A stretch of DNA of 64,000 nucleotides, taken from positions 593,427-657,426 of the forward strand of contig JADCRB010000017.1 in the NCBI GenBank assembly GCA_021464245.1, in the 5' to 3' direction. Shown one piece after another: positions 1-13,266 of this stretch. A model generated the notes under the pieces. That model ran no database searches, was not told the origin of the DNA, and worked only from the letters and a program-made list of their open reading frames with translations. Source of the stretch: Carallia brachiata (taxonomy: Eukaryota; Streptophyta; Magnoliopsida; Malpighiales; Rhizophoraceae). The position numbers and the translations under genes were made by a program. Positions within the stretch are counted from its first letter, which is position 1, and each line of letters begins with the position of its first letter.

Positions 1-1795
1 TATGCAAGGTATATTTTTGAAGTTGATTTCCTAGAGGGCCATTACCACACTAAATATCATTACTTGATTGGATGCCCAATCTGACGTGGAATGTGGGGCC
101 TGCAAATAAAAAAATGGAAAATTTATTTAAAGTAACGGTGCGAGGGTTTGGGTAGGACAGGTTAGGGTGGCAAAATTTTTCCAAATTTGAAATTGAAAAT
201 GAAAAAAAAAAAAGCACTGGAACCGAAGCATCGCTCATTCCTTATCCTTCCAGTCATCATTTTCCTTAGTCTGATATCTAGCTTCCTAGTAACAGCAAAA
301 TAAGAGTAATGTATGCACAAAAATAAGAGTAATGAATGGCTAATATGAAATGCGATTGGGTTTGGCAGTGTAAAACTGTTCGTGTATCGAAGCTTTCGAG
401 CAAAAATCAGGTGTTATAAGTTTGAAAGCGTGGAGGACAGCAACATCCAACGTTATTAACTCGGTTGTAAATCGTGGTCTTTTGATACTGGATTTTGATC
501 ACGAAATTGGTGAGGTGAAGGAAGTCAATGGGTCTAATCAACCATTGAGTCTGGTTAAGGAGATACCTATGGTTTGTGATATGGGTAATATTTCTGAAAT
601 TACAGGTAGCAAATGGTCAAACTTTGTGTGTCTTTGGAATTGATGCATGATACTATTACTATTATCTTTCTTATAAAGTGTAAATGTTGGGCATTGAGAT
701 GTGGGACGGGTTAAGCACGGTTTTTTTTGCTGAATTGTAATAAAAGCTTGATTAATTAAGATGTAAAATTGGGTAGGTATTGTGCTGAGAATTTGCTGCA
801 GTGAAGTTATTTTCTATTGGTTTACATGTTGTTGTTGATTGTCATTGACAATGTTGGTTTTTTGGGTAGTTGTAGCTCTGCCATTAAAGTTAAGTCATTA
901 TAAAAAGGGAGACATGAGTAGTAAAAAAGCTATCTAAGTAAGGGTACTAATAGATTAATGTGGATATAATATTATAAATTCAGTTAGATGTGATGTAAGG
1001 AACTGTAAGTTAATGTGAAAAAAGTTTGGAAGGATAATATGAATTAAAATCTCATAAATGGAAGGAATTGTCTGTGATCATGGGCGAACTTGTTGTTAAT
1101 AGTATATACTTTACAGGTAAGATCAGATTTGTAGATATTGCAAACATAGGTAAGGGCAGCTCCGAGGAATATATGGTAAGGTCAAGTGAAGAAGGCAGTA
1201 GCAGTAGTGAGGAATCTATCGATGGTGATGAGGTAGAAAGCTCAAGACCAAACCAGCGTAGGAAAGTAGGGAATGAAAGCCAAGTTAGCAAGAGGAAAAG
1301 GTCAAAGAAGTATACTGCTTATAACTATTTTCAGTAAGTAATCAAACACATAGAAAACAATTTTTTGATTGTTAAGGTAAAAGTATTACATTATTTATTT
1401 GAATGGACGAAGGGATAACAAGTATTATATTGTTGTGAATAGGAAGTGGTACATGACAGAAGCACGAGTAGCAGGCAAGAGGGTATGAAATCTTTGTAGT
1501 GTGAGTAAACAGACAACAATCCTAATCCATGTTTGTGTTTAGCAATGTTTGTTTAATTTGAGGTGTTTGCATGAGTAAATTTTTGAATTGGGGATATATA
1601 ATTTGTAGCCGAAAGGCAAGGCTGAAGTGTCGAAGGCATGGTAAGAGTTAGTTGGGGATGTGAGAGAGAGATTTGTGAAGGAAGCAGAAGCTGGGAACAA
1701 CAAGAAAAAAGAATCAAGAAGTGGAAGTAAGAAGGGAAAAAGTAGGAGGTATATGAGCACGGTGAGTACGTGTAATCAAATGGTTTAGAAATTCA
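1..1795. other. AT-rich stretch with no recognisable gene
   Basis: I see only short open frames. One at 1068-1337 (+) has an acidic Glu/Ser-rich stretch followed by a basic Lys/Arg-rich one, as is common in low-complexity linkers. Given the Ulp1-type transposon protein starting downstream on the same strand, this may be its degraded 5' part, but nothing here proves it. Confidence 0.4.
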
Positions 1796-4700
1796 ATGAA
1801 GCAGGCATTATACTACTCGCGATATTGCCCTCAACAAGTCACGCGACTAGTAAGAAAATTAGGGAAGAGGTCTCATGTGCCTAAGCTCATAGCTAAAATG
1901 GGATTTGAGAAATTTAGTCGAATTAGGTGCAGCAGTATGCCGAAATGTTTTATGCTAAAATTGTTGGGACACTTTAATCTAGTCACCTGCGAGCTGCTTG
2001 TAAAGGTGACCGAAAGAGAATAAGTGGAGAGGATGTTGCACATATTATGGGCTTGCCTAATGGCCTAGATCCAGTGCCTACAGATGCTGTTAAAGGTGAA
2101 GAGGTTAGAAAGATGTTTGCAGAATTGGCGTGCAAGATGGACAAAAAGGAAGTGGATGATGAAGAAGAAACATATGGTAAAAAGAAGAAAAAAACAGGAA
2201 AAAATATTGTTGGGGTGCCTAATTTCAAGATACTGAAAAAAATCATTGTGAATAGTAAAATGGATGATTGCATTTTAAGCAAGCATTTCTTCTTATAACA
2301 CTTGTTTCGATGCTGTGTGTGACATCATCCCAGATTCCTTTGCCTAAGTTGCACTCTGCTATTGCTGATGTGTGAAATGTTAGAAGATATAAGTGGGGGA
2401 TTTCGTGTTGGAGTGGCTATGTGAAAAGACGCGTGATTTTGTAATGGAGAAAAGGAAACGAAGTAAAAACTCGAGAAGCGAAATGTTGGGGGCTATTTCG
2501 TGTTTTTTTTTATGGTAAACAGATTTTTATTAGGTTGGAAAAAGTAAATAAATTTGTTATATTATAGTATATTTTGTGCTGTAATTTGGTCCTTGATAAT
2601 AACTTAACTATTTTGGCAGCTTTATTACTTTAAGGACTTTCTATTTAGGAAACTCAAGAAGCGGTTGGCATCTGAACATCCATTAGAGTTCTAGATAGTA
2701 CGAAGGGTTAGGCAGTAGGTGGAAATGGAAATGAATTATTCTAAATTCAATCCAGTAGAGGAAATTGAATTTGATTTGGATTGAGCAAAAGTTTTTTGTG
2801 TATGAATAGTTAATTAAAAGGCATGTCTTTCCATAAAGAAACATGAAGTATATTTGTTTGAGAACCACAGGGAATCAAACATGGAGTTATTTGGAAATTT
2901 TAAACTGCTAACATGGGCATAAACGCTGACATGAGTGTTAATGAAGGGGAGGTGAGTAATAGAAAATTATAGAAAGGCTATTCTAAGTAATTTAGCGTGA
3001 TGTTAATTATGGAGTAAACAACTAAAATTATGCCAATGTTTATTTCAAGAAAAAGGTGATGTGTAAAAATAGTTCAAGCATTGGTAGCGTACTCGAGACT
3101 AGTTGAAAAACTAGCAACAAGATTGACTGGGTCGAAAAGGGCCAAGATAGAGAATGTTGCTAATGCCTGGGATGCAAAAGAAGCTAAATCAGGCCATATT
3201 GTAGAGGAAGAGGGCCAAGAAATTGATGTAGAGAGTGTGAAGAATGGAAATGCATAATCGGGGAAGAGGAATACAAGCAAGTAATGAGTTTGCAGTACTA
3301 TAATGTATTGTTGTCTATGCACTTGTTCTTTTAGTTATAGGGATAAGTTTGTAGAAGCTGCGTCAGGTAGCAAGGTGTAGAAGATTTTGAATGGTAAGGG
3401 TATCGTTGTGTCATGCGACGCCGTGTCATCAGAATGCGAAGAAGAGTGCCGAAGTAACCGAAAGAATGTGGTGGAGACTTCATTAAGAGAAGACAACTTT
3501 GTGGATATTGTTGATGGTCCAACCTCAACTACTCTAATGCAATGTAAAGCCAAGAGCACACCAAACATTGAGAAAGCAAAATCTAAGCCATCTAGTAAGC
3601 ATATTCTAGAGAAGATTGATGAAAATAGGTAGTTTATTATACTATGATGATGGTTGAGGATGCTTATCTAATGTGCAAATAGGGTCGAGGACTCGAGCAT
3701 GGAATAGGCAACAAGAAAAAAGCAAAGTGTTTCTGGAGATTCCTCGAAGCAGCGACATTCCTAGAATATAGAAGTGGAAGAGACGACAGAATAAGCCAAG
3801 CGTAATAGCGAAATTAAATGATTTCATAAAGCCAACCCTTGTACCAACTCAACGTTTTAACCATGGAGAAAACAAGCTGTACAATTGGGTGACAAAAGCC
3901 ATAGGTCGTAGAGGTAATGTTAAGTAAGTAAATCCCTTACTCACATATAAGTAAGCTTTAAGTTGTACTGTAGTGCATGAAAATGTGAGGTTTGCCAAAA
4001 ATCTATAACCGACTTTACCCATCTTTGTATTTGTTTTTGTTACCTGATGTGTTCCAATCCCATAGTGGTGTCCATTAGAGACTAGCTAATGTTGTACTGG
4101 CAGGAATTGAGATGCTTAGCACTGTGTCAACGTGTTTCTAATGTGGTGCGTAGCGTAGTCGATAATTTTGCTTTGTTTAAGAACTTTTAGTATATTTCCA
4201 TGGGTGGAAATGTCATATATAGTGCAATTGCCGGTTTGAAATCGTGCTTTTGTTTTTATACAGGTTATGCAATTTCTTGTGGGACTGTTGATGAAACGGC
4301 AAAAATAGCTGGTCGTGTACGGAAGCATTATTTCAACCCATTTTTATGGTGAGATTGTGTTACTGTATGTTGATGCATTTATTGAATAACTGCATTTTCA
4401 ATAGCATCAAATTGAAGCTCTTACTTTCGCTATCAACTATAGTGGCTGATGCTGGTGGAGACTCGGAAGGGAATGTTAAACCTCGAAAGTGAAACCCTAA
4501 ATATGAGCGCAGACATTTCTCAACAAATGCCCACTTTTATCTTATGACATGGTTTGTATGCATTTATCTGAGCGTATATTTGATTTGTGATATGCAGCCC
4601 TATGAATTTGGTGTCTCTTCTTTTTGGTAAGTATTTATTCCCATCCTATTCAAGGAACATTGGTTTTTCTTCGTGGTTAATCTATCAGACCAGTAGCTGG

Positions 4701-5117
4701 ATATCTTTGATTCTCAAAGAGATGCTCATAGCAAAGAAAGGGCAATTCTTGAACAACATGTGGTATGTTCATTGCTACTTATTTGCCATGACATGATAGG
4801 GCATCTAGTTCATTTGTTAAATATTATTAATCATGTTGATACTTGTCTTCAGGTTAGCATTATGTCTCAGGCTTTCTCTTATAATTCGAATGTTGACTTT
4901 TCTATTCGCAAGTACCCTCGCAACGAAGTTCTTGTGCCCCAACAGGGCACTAAGTAAGTATTGTGCATTGGTTGGGCACAATTTTGTGGATGAGAATCAT
5001 GTACATTTTTTTGGTAGCTACGATTGGGGGGTTTTTGTCATGAAGTTCATGGAGACATGGGACAGTCTTTCTGGCATCGAATTTGACCCAAAGATGGATA
5101 TAGATGCTATGAGATGA
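1796..5117 (+). pseudogene. Decayed transposon protein with C-terminal Ulp1 (C48) peptidase domain
   Basis: Remnant of a plant transposon-carried Ulp1-like cysteine peptidase, a cargo known from some MULEs. The N-terminal part (1796-2300) reads CPQQVTRLVRKLG, then a family-like block ending GEDVAHIMGLPNG. The two halves lie in different frames, with a break near 1995. A basic and acidic middle part follows (3387-3632, 3790-3915). The peptidase block begins near 4631 with VFIPILFKEHWFFFVVNL: the catalytic His-Trp is at 4658-4663 and LDIFDS, with the candidate catalytic Asp, at 4697-4714. An in-frame TAG lies at 4694-4696. A VPQQGT block near 4935 keeps the oxyanion-hole Gln. It probably joins, across a short GT-AG intron, to YDWGVFVMKFMETW at 5019-5060. 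The family motif is DCGVF, so the catalytic Cys has become Trp (TGG, 5025-5027). Frame breaks, stops and the lost nucleophile make it a pseudogene. Family assignment is from motif recognition. Confidence 0.75.
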
Positions 5118-7930
5118 TTTGTACATTGTCATGTTTGTTGAAGCAGTGGGATAACTACCATAGCCAAAATGGCCATAGTCTAATACTTCATTGATTTCAC
5201 AGGCACACATTGCGGCCTTTAGGAAGAACATGTGCTAAACCGGATTGTTGACCGAAAACATGAAGTGCATCAAGTTGTTAGGGAAACTGCAAATGTGATG
5301 CAACTCTTATGGAGGCAACGAAGGTTGCCAAGCTGTGAGGTTGATAGATGAATAAAAGAATATTATTCTTATTCGTTGGCATTTTGCATATATTTCGAGC
5401 GTGGATAACATCTATTTCATGTGGGCGATTTTTGTGTATGATAAACATTAAGCCAACTTTGTTGATAGATAGCAAATGCAATACATTTCTACTGTTCTCT
5501 GCTCTATGGATACTTACTTAAAGCATAATTTATGTATCGTTTGTGCTCTACATCTTAATGGAAACACATATTAGACATGGATATTAACAAGGCAAATATA
5601 GCAATTGAGCAACTAGAACAAACTTTTAGGCAATAGAAGTCAATTAGGTGACAAAGGTAGTCCAACACCCACGATGTTAAGAGACACAGATACATATATA
5701 AAAGTGCCAATCCAACAAAGGACATATAAACAAAGGTTTCCCAACTATTTTCATGGGCCCTCGAAAATGGTTAGTCAAGGAGCTTGTGCAGGGCTTGCTG
5801 GCACAGTCTGAGAGCAACGGTCCAAAATTTCATCGAACCCAACGGTATATCACCTGCGAACTTGCATTCTTAGGAACATATTCACTGCTTGCATGATTTG
5901 GACATCCTCTTCAATAGCTGGCCACCCTAGAGATGCCTCACCATCTAACCACTGCATAAATCTGCAATTTGGCCATCTAAATCTTGTGGACAATAAACAT
6001 GATGGTTTATGGGGTAGTTTTGTTTCCTTTCAAGCTTCCAACAACAAACATACTGAAAGCTTCACTCTAATTATTGAAATAAATTAATTATTTGGCAACA
6101 AAAAGAAAATAAACCTAGTACCCTTCTTGGACAACTGTAGTACGGCCAACATGAAAATCCTTCCCTATCATAACTCTGCAAGGTTCCCTTTGACATGGAC
6201 AAAGTTTTATCTCGTCTTCCCAACAAAAGAAATCACAGGGGTATTGCTGTCAATAAGGAATTTTATTATCCGAGAAATTGGAATGGTGAAATCAGAGGAA
6301 TTTAACTACTTAAATAATGAGAAAAGTGATTAAAAGCAAGCACATAGTCATACCTTGTTGCCATAGACGTTAAACCTCTCCCCGTATAATTTGGCAGATA
6401 GGGTTCAAGCATCATAACCAACAGATAACCGCACGCACAGCCACAAGTCATCCATTCCATGTGCATTTCCACTCCAGCTTTTTGAAGGTCTGATTTCGAC
6501 AAGAGGGAATATCAGTTTATTATTTTTATTTTTTGTGTGGTTAGAACTCGTGTTATATATGGTGACTGTACTGACAACATTGATTAAACTACCATTAACC
6601 TAAGACAGCCAAAGAAATTTAAGAGAAAAAGTAAAGCGACAGCTTTTTTTTTTTGGGTGACAGTTGTGTTTGAACGTAATGACATTTATATTTTTTTAAT
6701 AGTGGTAATACACTTGTAATTAAAAAGTATATCGATATGCATTTTTTTTTGTAAAAAGTATCATGGTAGTTAAAATATATTTAGGAGGCATTGCATTGGA
6801 GCAGAGTGTTGGGTACAAAAGTTTCTGGTACCGTCACAGTGTTCCAAATTAATCAGTGGGTTTCTTTTTTGTTTTCATCAACTAGGGATTAGTTTAGGTG
6901 TCTGAAGCCAATACGCATTGTACTAGGCCCATATTTCTCCTTTACTAGGTGAGGCCCAGGTTTTAGCCCAAGTATTGCATTGGCATATTTTGAAAGCGGA
7001 AATGGCCCCTCAGAATTTGGCAATAGTGCCTTTTCAACGTTAGGGAAGAAAAAACAAAAAATCATAAATTTGTTGAAATCGAGGGTGGCAAAATTTCCCA
7101 CCCTCAAATGGTCAGTCACTTCAAGGTAGTTGACACATACTACTGCACTGTTGTTAAACTCTAGGGAAGGGTGCATCAGACGATGCATTGTGTGGCATTA
7201 GGTGTAGTCATACGCTAAAGCCATGGAAGGGGTATTCACCTAGTTTGATAGGCTAGGTAGCCTCGAAATGAAGAAATTTAACGTGGAGGCCGCCTCCACA
7301 GAACAACTAATTTTTGCAACCATTCGTTTATTGAACGTAATTGTGTTATCTAATTGTACAAAAAAATTTAATTTTTTTAGCAATAAAGTTTGTTTTTTCA
7401 TATATACCATGTCAAATTTACACTTGGATGTATGAAGGAAAACCACTTACATTTATGTTTTCGTTTTATAAATGATGCCAAAAACATTAAAATTAAAATT
7501 CCATTTTTTTTTTCATAATAGAGCTGTTAATCGAATTGCCCATTATGGAATGTAATAATTACAGCTGAAAAAAACATGTGAATTTATTTTCTTTTTTGGG
7601 GGGTAAAATTGTTAAAGAAAATATGAACTAACATTGCAAGTATGCTTATATTATTGCAACCAACTGCAAACAGTTTGTAAAATTATATTCTTGAATAAAA
7701 CATTTTTTTCCATAAAATTTGTCGATATTTGCACACATATAAGCTGTTGTTGCATTAATATTGAATAATATTTTGAAATCTTCTATTGCACTAGTACAAA
7801 CCTATACAATTGTTGCAATTATCTACAAAATAAAAACCAATGTATGACTGTCGAAAGGTATGGCAATTCTTTGCAATTTTATATAACCTATGAGGGATAT
7901 AGTATCACATATAGCAACTAAGGTGCTTTT
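5118..7930. other. Transposon-derived intergenic DNA, no supported gene
   Basis: Short open frames occur on both strands (for example 6302-6502 on -), but none shows a domain I recognise. The region becomes very AT-rich after 6.5 kb, and TTGCA words become frequent from about 7.6 kb, leading into the modules that follow. It may be the 3' part of the Ulp1 element or a separate insertion. Confidence 0.4.
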
Positions 7931-7933
7931 CAT

Positions 7934-9530
7934 TTGTGTATCAGGCACGACTATAGCACTGGAGGATTTTACCTAGTGAATGCGCCCGATTGCAACCACA
8001 GCTTCTTTGTTTGCAACAACACCTCCACATTTTGTAAAAAAAAACAATCACATGTATTTCTTTTTTTTCTTGTGAAAGTAGAGGTGTATTTGCAAAAGAT
8101 GAAGGCGTCATTGCATTTTGGTGTATCGTCGAGCACCTTCTCTAGTGCTGTAATTTTTTTGTGTATGAGAAATTGCATTTATCAAAAGGTCACTGCTGTA
8201 ATGACTACTACCTAGAATGCAATGGCCTCGACATGCTTTGCAAATGCTCTGGTACTGCAATTTTAATCTCCTACGTAATTTGTCAATCCAGTCATCTAAG
8301 TTAGATGCGCTTTGTAATCCCTTACATAGTTAAATAGAGCATCAAAAGTCACGTAGATGTTTATTTATTACCAATTAACAACGTCATTGCTTTACATAGG
8401 ATCTCGTTGCACTTTCTAATAACCTATCCCTTATTCATTGCAAATAAAGTATACAGTGCAATGAAGTTGAGAGTAATTACAATGGCCATTAATCGCTATG
8501 CAAGTAATTGGGTAACACAGCAACCGTAATAGAGCCAACTACGTTAATCCCTCTAAATCATATACCATCTTTCTACATTAATTGCTAGGTTGTAGGGCCT
8601 AGGATGTTCTAGAAATGACTATCCCCATTTCATTCGTTATCCGAAGATTCCCCTAAACTTTGCAATTAGGCAGATATTAATTGTAACGATCGCCAACATA
8701 TCTGTTACTAATATGCATTGTCATGTGCATAAATAAATGCACTTTGTTGCAGTTCTGGCTAACCACTTTGCAATTTGACATGTATTTCTTGGACTTTAGT
8801 GCTTCCATATGCCCAGGCCATTTTCACTGCTGCTTAACAACCTGTTGGTGGGTTCCATGCAAATTAGTTATGTGTTTACACTACACATTCGCTTAGGAAA
8901 CTGAGTTATGTCGAATGAATTATGATATAAACGTAGAGGTTAGTTTGCTATACATAAAGGCAGATAAGAGGTGCCTTCAATTGGGGCAATAGTGTGAGCC
9001 AGTCGAATTTTTTTGTGCCTGAATACAACTCTCCTCAGTTTCCTCGCTTGTGGGCACTACTACAGTATTGGATAATTTTGATCGAAAGCAACGAAACCTT
9101 TATTTTCTGCAACTGCACCTTCTTTTTTTGCTATCACAAAATGCCTTATGTATTTCTATTTTACTACAAAAATATATTAGTGGTTGCAAAACTTAGGGGG
9201 CCGTTGCATTCATTCAAAAGCCTCAGCAAATTTTCTCAGGTGCTGTAACATTTGCCTATTTTTGCAACCGCATCGATATATTTTGTAATCAAAATTTAAT
9301 AAAATGTATTTACTTTTTTGGGCACTGCTACACTAGTAGAGAATTTTGCCCAAGGATTTTACATGAATGAAATGGTGCCTTCATTTTTTACAACGATGTC
9401 TCATTTTTTGCAACTAAAAAATGCCTTTATGTGTGTCTGTTTTTTTATTGCAAAATGTATAGGAACCTTTGCAAAAACTTATGGCGCCGTTGCATTCGGT
9501 CATAATTTTTTTAGCAAATTTCTCGTACTT
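7934..9530 (+). mobile_element. Three diverged TTGCAA modules, CACTA-like subterminal or MITE sequence
   Basis: Three copies of a ~130-bp module lie at about 7985-8117, 9083-9212 and 9365-9498. Each has three GCAA-type motifs about 21 bp apart, a 35-40-bp T-rich spacer often containing ATGCCTTATG or TATTTCT, and three more motifs 21 bp apart ending in a GTTGCATT-like word. Motif starts are 7990/8011/8032 and 8069/8090/8111 in the first copy; 9088/9109/9130 and 9165/9186/9206 in the second; 9369/9390/9410 and 9450/9471/9492 in the third. Outside the module, the left edge reads like CACTACTACAG...GGA.AATTTTG (9055, 9323) and the right edge like CTCTAGTGCTGTAAT (8141), roughly its inverse. This fits small class II elements or the subterminal repeats of a CACTA transposon. 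No transposase is linked to them. Confidence 0.5.
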
Positions 9531-9539
9531 TTTTTTTGA

Positions 9540-10908
9540 AAAAGTATTACGATAGTTAGAAAACTTGGCATTTCATTGAATTCGGGTAAATATTCAGGCA
9601 ACTTTTCTCTGGTTTTGTAATTCTTTGATTAATATATCAGCTGTAAATTGTTTCATGCTTTGTATACCCATATTGTAATGACTGAATTCGATATGGCAAA
9701 CATATTTTAAATTTTGGTAATATAAATTCCATACGTACACTGCTTTCAATATTCTTCTTATATGTATTGTAGTCATAATGAAGCATTTAATTTGACAAAC
9801 AAATGTAAAGAGTTTGCAACAAGAACTGCAACACACTGTGAATCGATTTTTTTTTTTTTTTTGCAAATTTGTTAATGTTCTTTGAAAAAAGTAGAGAGCT
9901 CTTTGCGATTATGGAAATTAACGTCAATTTTTGTTATGGTGTTTTTAACATTTGGTTTTTCCATGTTCTAGCATATAATCAGAGAAAATGCTATGACTGC
10001 TTACTTAAACAAGTCCATTTCTATGCTGATACTAAGGTTGAGAGGTAACAAATAGCGTTTACAAAAGACGGTTACTTTAATTACTCAATTGATTAACGTC
10101 TAGTACAAATACCACGATTTTACATTTAAGGGGATGGTAACAAGCTACCCTTGATCCCTATTGCAAGTTGCTTCATGGCAGTTTTATAGGGGCATATGGC
10201 AACCCTCTTTGTATTCAATGTGGATACCATTAAATGCATGCCATAATGACCTACAAATATTGTAGCTGCCAAAAATTGTGGCGCCAACCCAAACCCTAAT
10301 CTAGAAATGATGGGTTTGATCTAACTTTTAATAACGTTTGACGATGGTTATTTTGCACTATACCCAAATGGTCATGCTCCCTTGTTAATGTTAACATGCA
10401 TGGTTAACAATCTTAACCAAGCAGAAGTGAATGTTTGCAGTATAAAGCTGGACAACTATGGCTTATGCATTCATGACACAACATTAGAAAGTGTGGCATT
10501 CAACAGTGACAATGGCAGGTAGTGGAATCAATGCAAACCCACTCAAAGGACTACAAGAAGGTAACATTTAATTTTTGAGTTAGGTTTTATAGCACCGGAG
10601 AATACTAAATTAATGGCCGTTTTCTTTTTAAAATAAAAAATTTAGAAATATCTCACATAATCTTTCCATTGTTCAGTAATCTTGCTCGATTTAATTTACA
10701 GTGAAGGTGTTTTATAGCATCCCAGAGTACTGCATTAATAACTATTTTATTTTTAATTAACAAATTTTTTTAAAAAAAGATCTCAACTACTCTTTCCATT
10801 ATTCTTTAACCTTGTCCCATGCAATGTTCTCTGAAATATTTGTATATATTATTATACATAAGTCCTTTTAAGCCAACGAGCAGACCAAGTTGTAGGGAAG
10901 GAGTGTGA
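9540..10908. other. AT-rich intergenic DNA
   Basis: A partial right-edge-like word (CTCTGGTTTTGTAAT) occurs near 9606, suggesting one more eroded module. An ATG at 10514 opens a 16-codon frame ending in a good donor (GAAG|GTAACA, near 10561). It could be a first exon for the ORF downstream, but I could not find an acceptor that keeps the frame open. Confidence 0.3.
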
Positions 10909-11256
10909 CTATTCACTAGTGGAAGAACCAAGGAAGAATCTGGAGCTGGCAGTGACACTATTAAGGTTTTCTACATAATTGCAAACAATTCAGTTATCTT
11001 GAAGTGTGAATTTGAAATAGTCATGGAAGGCATGGTTTATGAGTGTGGCAAAAAGAGGGCTCAACGATTCTTGAATCGAAGGCCGGAACCACTCCCTACC
11101 CTGCTGAAGATGGTGAAAGAGATCAATCCTCTACATGCTCGCTTTCACAGTGAGATGATGGCTAACATCCATATGGTGAAAGGAAAGCCTATTATGGATC
11201 ATATTGAGCTGATTATCCTTTCTTTTGACTCCGAGTTTGACTTCGACTCTGCGTAG
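10909..11256 (+). CDS. Orphan open reading frame, 115 codons, unknown
   Basis: An open frame of 115 codons plus stop, without an ATG at its 5' end (TTG at 10999 is the first start-like codon). It therefore looks like an exon or a truncated gene. Its composition is protein-like (PLHARFHSEMM, KPIMDHIELII, acidic tail FDSEFDFDSA), unlike the Phe/Leu/Lys-rich translations of the surrounding AT-rich DNA. A possible ATG exon lies at 10514-10561. A 3'-UTR-like T-rich sequence follows. I do not recognise the family. It may be transposon cargo, since TTGCAA modules lie on both sides (9.5 and 12.9 kb). Confidence 0.3.
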   Translation, partial: LFTSGRTKEESGAGSDTIKVFYIIANNSVILKCEFEIVMEGMVYECGKKRAQRFLNRRPEPLPTLLKMVKEINPLHARFHSEMMANIHMVKGKPIMDHIELIILSFDSEFDFDSA

Positions 11257-11839
11257 TATAGTATGTTTCTGTTCATCTTAAATCATTTTTGGAAGAGCAC
11301 TTTCAATGCACAGTTTTTGGGCACAAACTTTAGGTCATGTGGTGAAGATGATGTCTATGTCTATCTTCTGCTCTAAGTATGAAAAATCCCAGTTCACTGG
11401 ACATGAATTTTTTTTTTGCTCATGGGTACATATAGTAGGCCTTACAGTTGGGCTACCCATAACTTCCTCCAATTTTTAAGACTTTGTAAACCTCTACCCG
11501 TGTAGTTGTAATGGTAAGCCTTTTGTAACTAGCTCCTTATGTAATCTTATATCATTGAAAAGCCAAAAAAATTTACTCTATTCTAAAATGGGTCAACCGT
11601 AACTCACACTTTATCCAGTTATAATTAATCGTATATGATCTATTATATTTCACTATAATCACAAGCCATCACTTAGCGTATGCATATTGGACATCATATT
11701 ATTCCACATGAACATAAACAAAATTTTCCTTCGGTCTCCTTAGTATGCTAATTTTTATTTGTGGCCAATCGTAATAATATTACTTATACCTTTGTTACTA
11801 AGCTGATTTTCCATTTGCTCATCCACATGGACGAATGCA

Positions 11840-12610
11840 TGTGGGGGAAAGGGTGGGCAATTGCCCTCTCTTATCCTTCATTTTCATTAATAAATTTTTT
11901 ACCAATCATAAGAAAAATCCATAAGTTTGCTAGCTACTGGGGAATTTTGTCCCCCTCCCTTACACCCAAGTTCGAAGCTTAACAATTACTTTTTTTTTTC
12001 TTTTTGTAAAACTTTATTACTTACTTTTTTTTTTTTTTACTTAGAATCAATTTTTTCTATTTATTATATTTTTCAGCTCCAAACTTTACAATTTATATGT
12101 TAGAGGCTCGTACACTTATATATCCTTTTAATTTTAATTTATTTACTTATTCAAAAAATATTCCTAATTTTTATATACTCTTTTGACAAATATTTAATTT
12201 TTTATGAAACAAATTATTACCAATGAACATTCAAAACAAAAAAATATCTATAAACACATTGCATATGTAAACTTTGTATAGTTATAAATTGTCTTTCATT
12301 TTATCAGTTAGTATAGTTAGACAACAAAAAAAATTATTTTTTCTGCAATCACAAAAATTCTATTGTGCAATCACGTGAAAGATAAATTACTAAATGCTTC
12401 AATTATTATTTATATAAAAAAAACATTTATTTACTTATAAAAAAATTTAATTTTACACTATTAAAATTCATGACATATAATGATAATATTTATTACATAA
12501 ATAAATTAATATTATTATTTTTTATTTCTTATTGTATGTATTAATAGTATTATTATATGTATACATATAAAATTTGCCCTTCCTAAAATTTTATTCTGCC
12601 TTCATCCCTA
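11840..12610. repeat. Degenerate repeat related to the one at 37.98-38.32 kb
   Basis: Begins with GGGCAATTGCCC near 11856, runs through very AT-rich sequence and ends with a C-rich TTTGCCCTTCC block near 12580. A second stretch beginning GGGCCAATTGCCCCC (about 37998) and ending near GGCTATGCCACTAG (38312) has the same outline. I take both as diverged members of one dispersed repeat. I cannot assign a class. Confidence 0.3.
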
Positions 12611-12849
12611 CTCATCCACATGATTTACTTCAGTTTGTATAATTTTGCAACTATTTATCTTGGATTCAATTTCATCTTTCACCTGTAGAGAGGAAATGTT
12701 CCAAACATAAGCCACTTAGTCGGTGCCTACGAGCCTAGTACCTAACCAATCTTAGCTACAAGCCTTTCCAAATGCACTAAGTATTGGCTTCAAAATTAAT
12801 ATATGTACAAAAACCTCAAGTTGATGTTATAAACAGAAACAAAATAATT

Positions 12850-13065
12850 ACAAGACCGGCTCATTTTGTCGAATAATTTGCACGAATGCAATCACGCCTT
12901 CATTGTTTGCAATAATGCCTTTACTCTTTGCAATAAATAAAGGAATACATATTATTATTTTGTTGCTGCAAAAAGTAAATGCATGATTACAAAATAGGAC
13001 GGCATGATTGCAATCAGGCTAAATTTTGGGGGCTAATCCCTCTCCTACTGTAATGGTGGTCCAAG
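12850..13065 (+). mobile_element. Fourth TTGCAA module
   Basis: GCAA-type motifs start at 12888/12909/12930 and, after a 38-bp spacer, at 12968/12989/13010. This is the same two-triplet plan as the cluster at 7.9-9.5 kb. The right side (CTCTCCTACTGTAAT near 13037) resembles the right edge of the other modules. It lies just downstream of the FAR1-like pseudogene, so it could be the subterminal part of an element that carried that gene. Confidence 0.45.
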
Positions 13066-13266
13066 ATGAAAAAACTACTACAAAACTCTTGCTCTATCAG
13101 TCCAGCAATCCTTCAGGAGCCTTTACCTCATGTTCCAACTTACTTGCCAAGGCGGGAAGTTATGTATTATCAGCAAAACTATCATGCACTCGGTCAGACA
13201 TTTCCTATAGACTGACCATACACAAAGATGAAGTGTTTTAATAGGAAGACTACATGCTATACGTAC

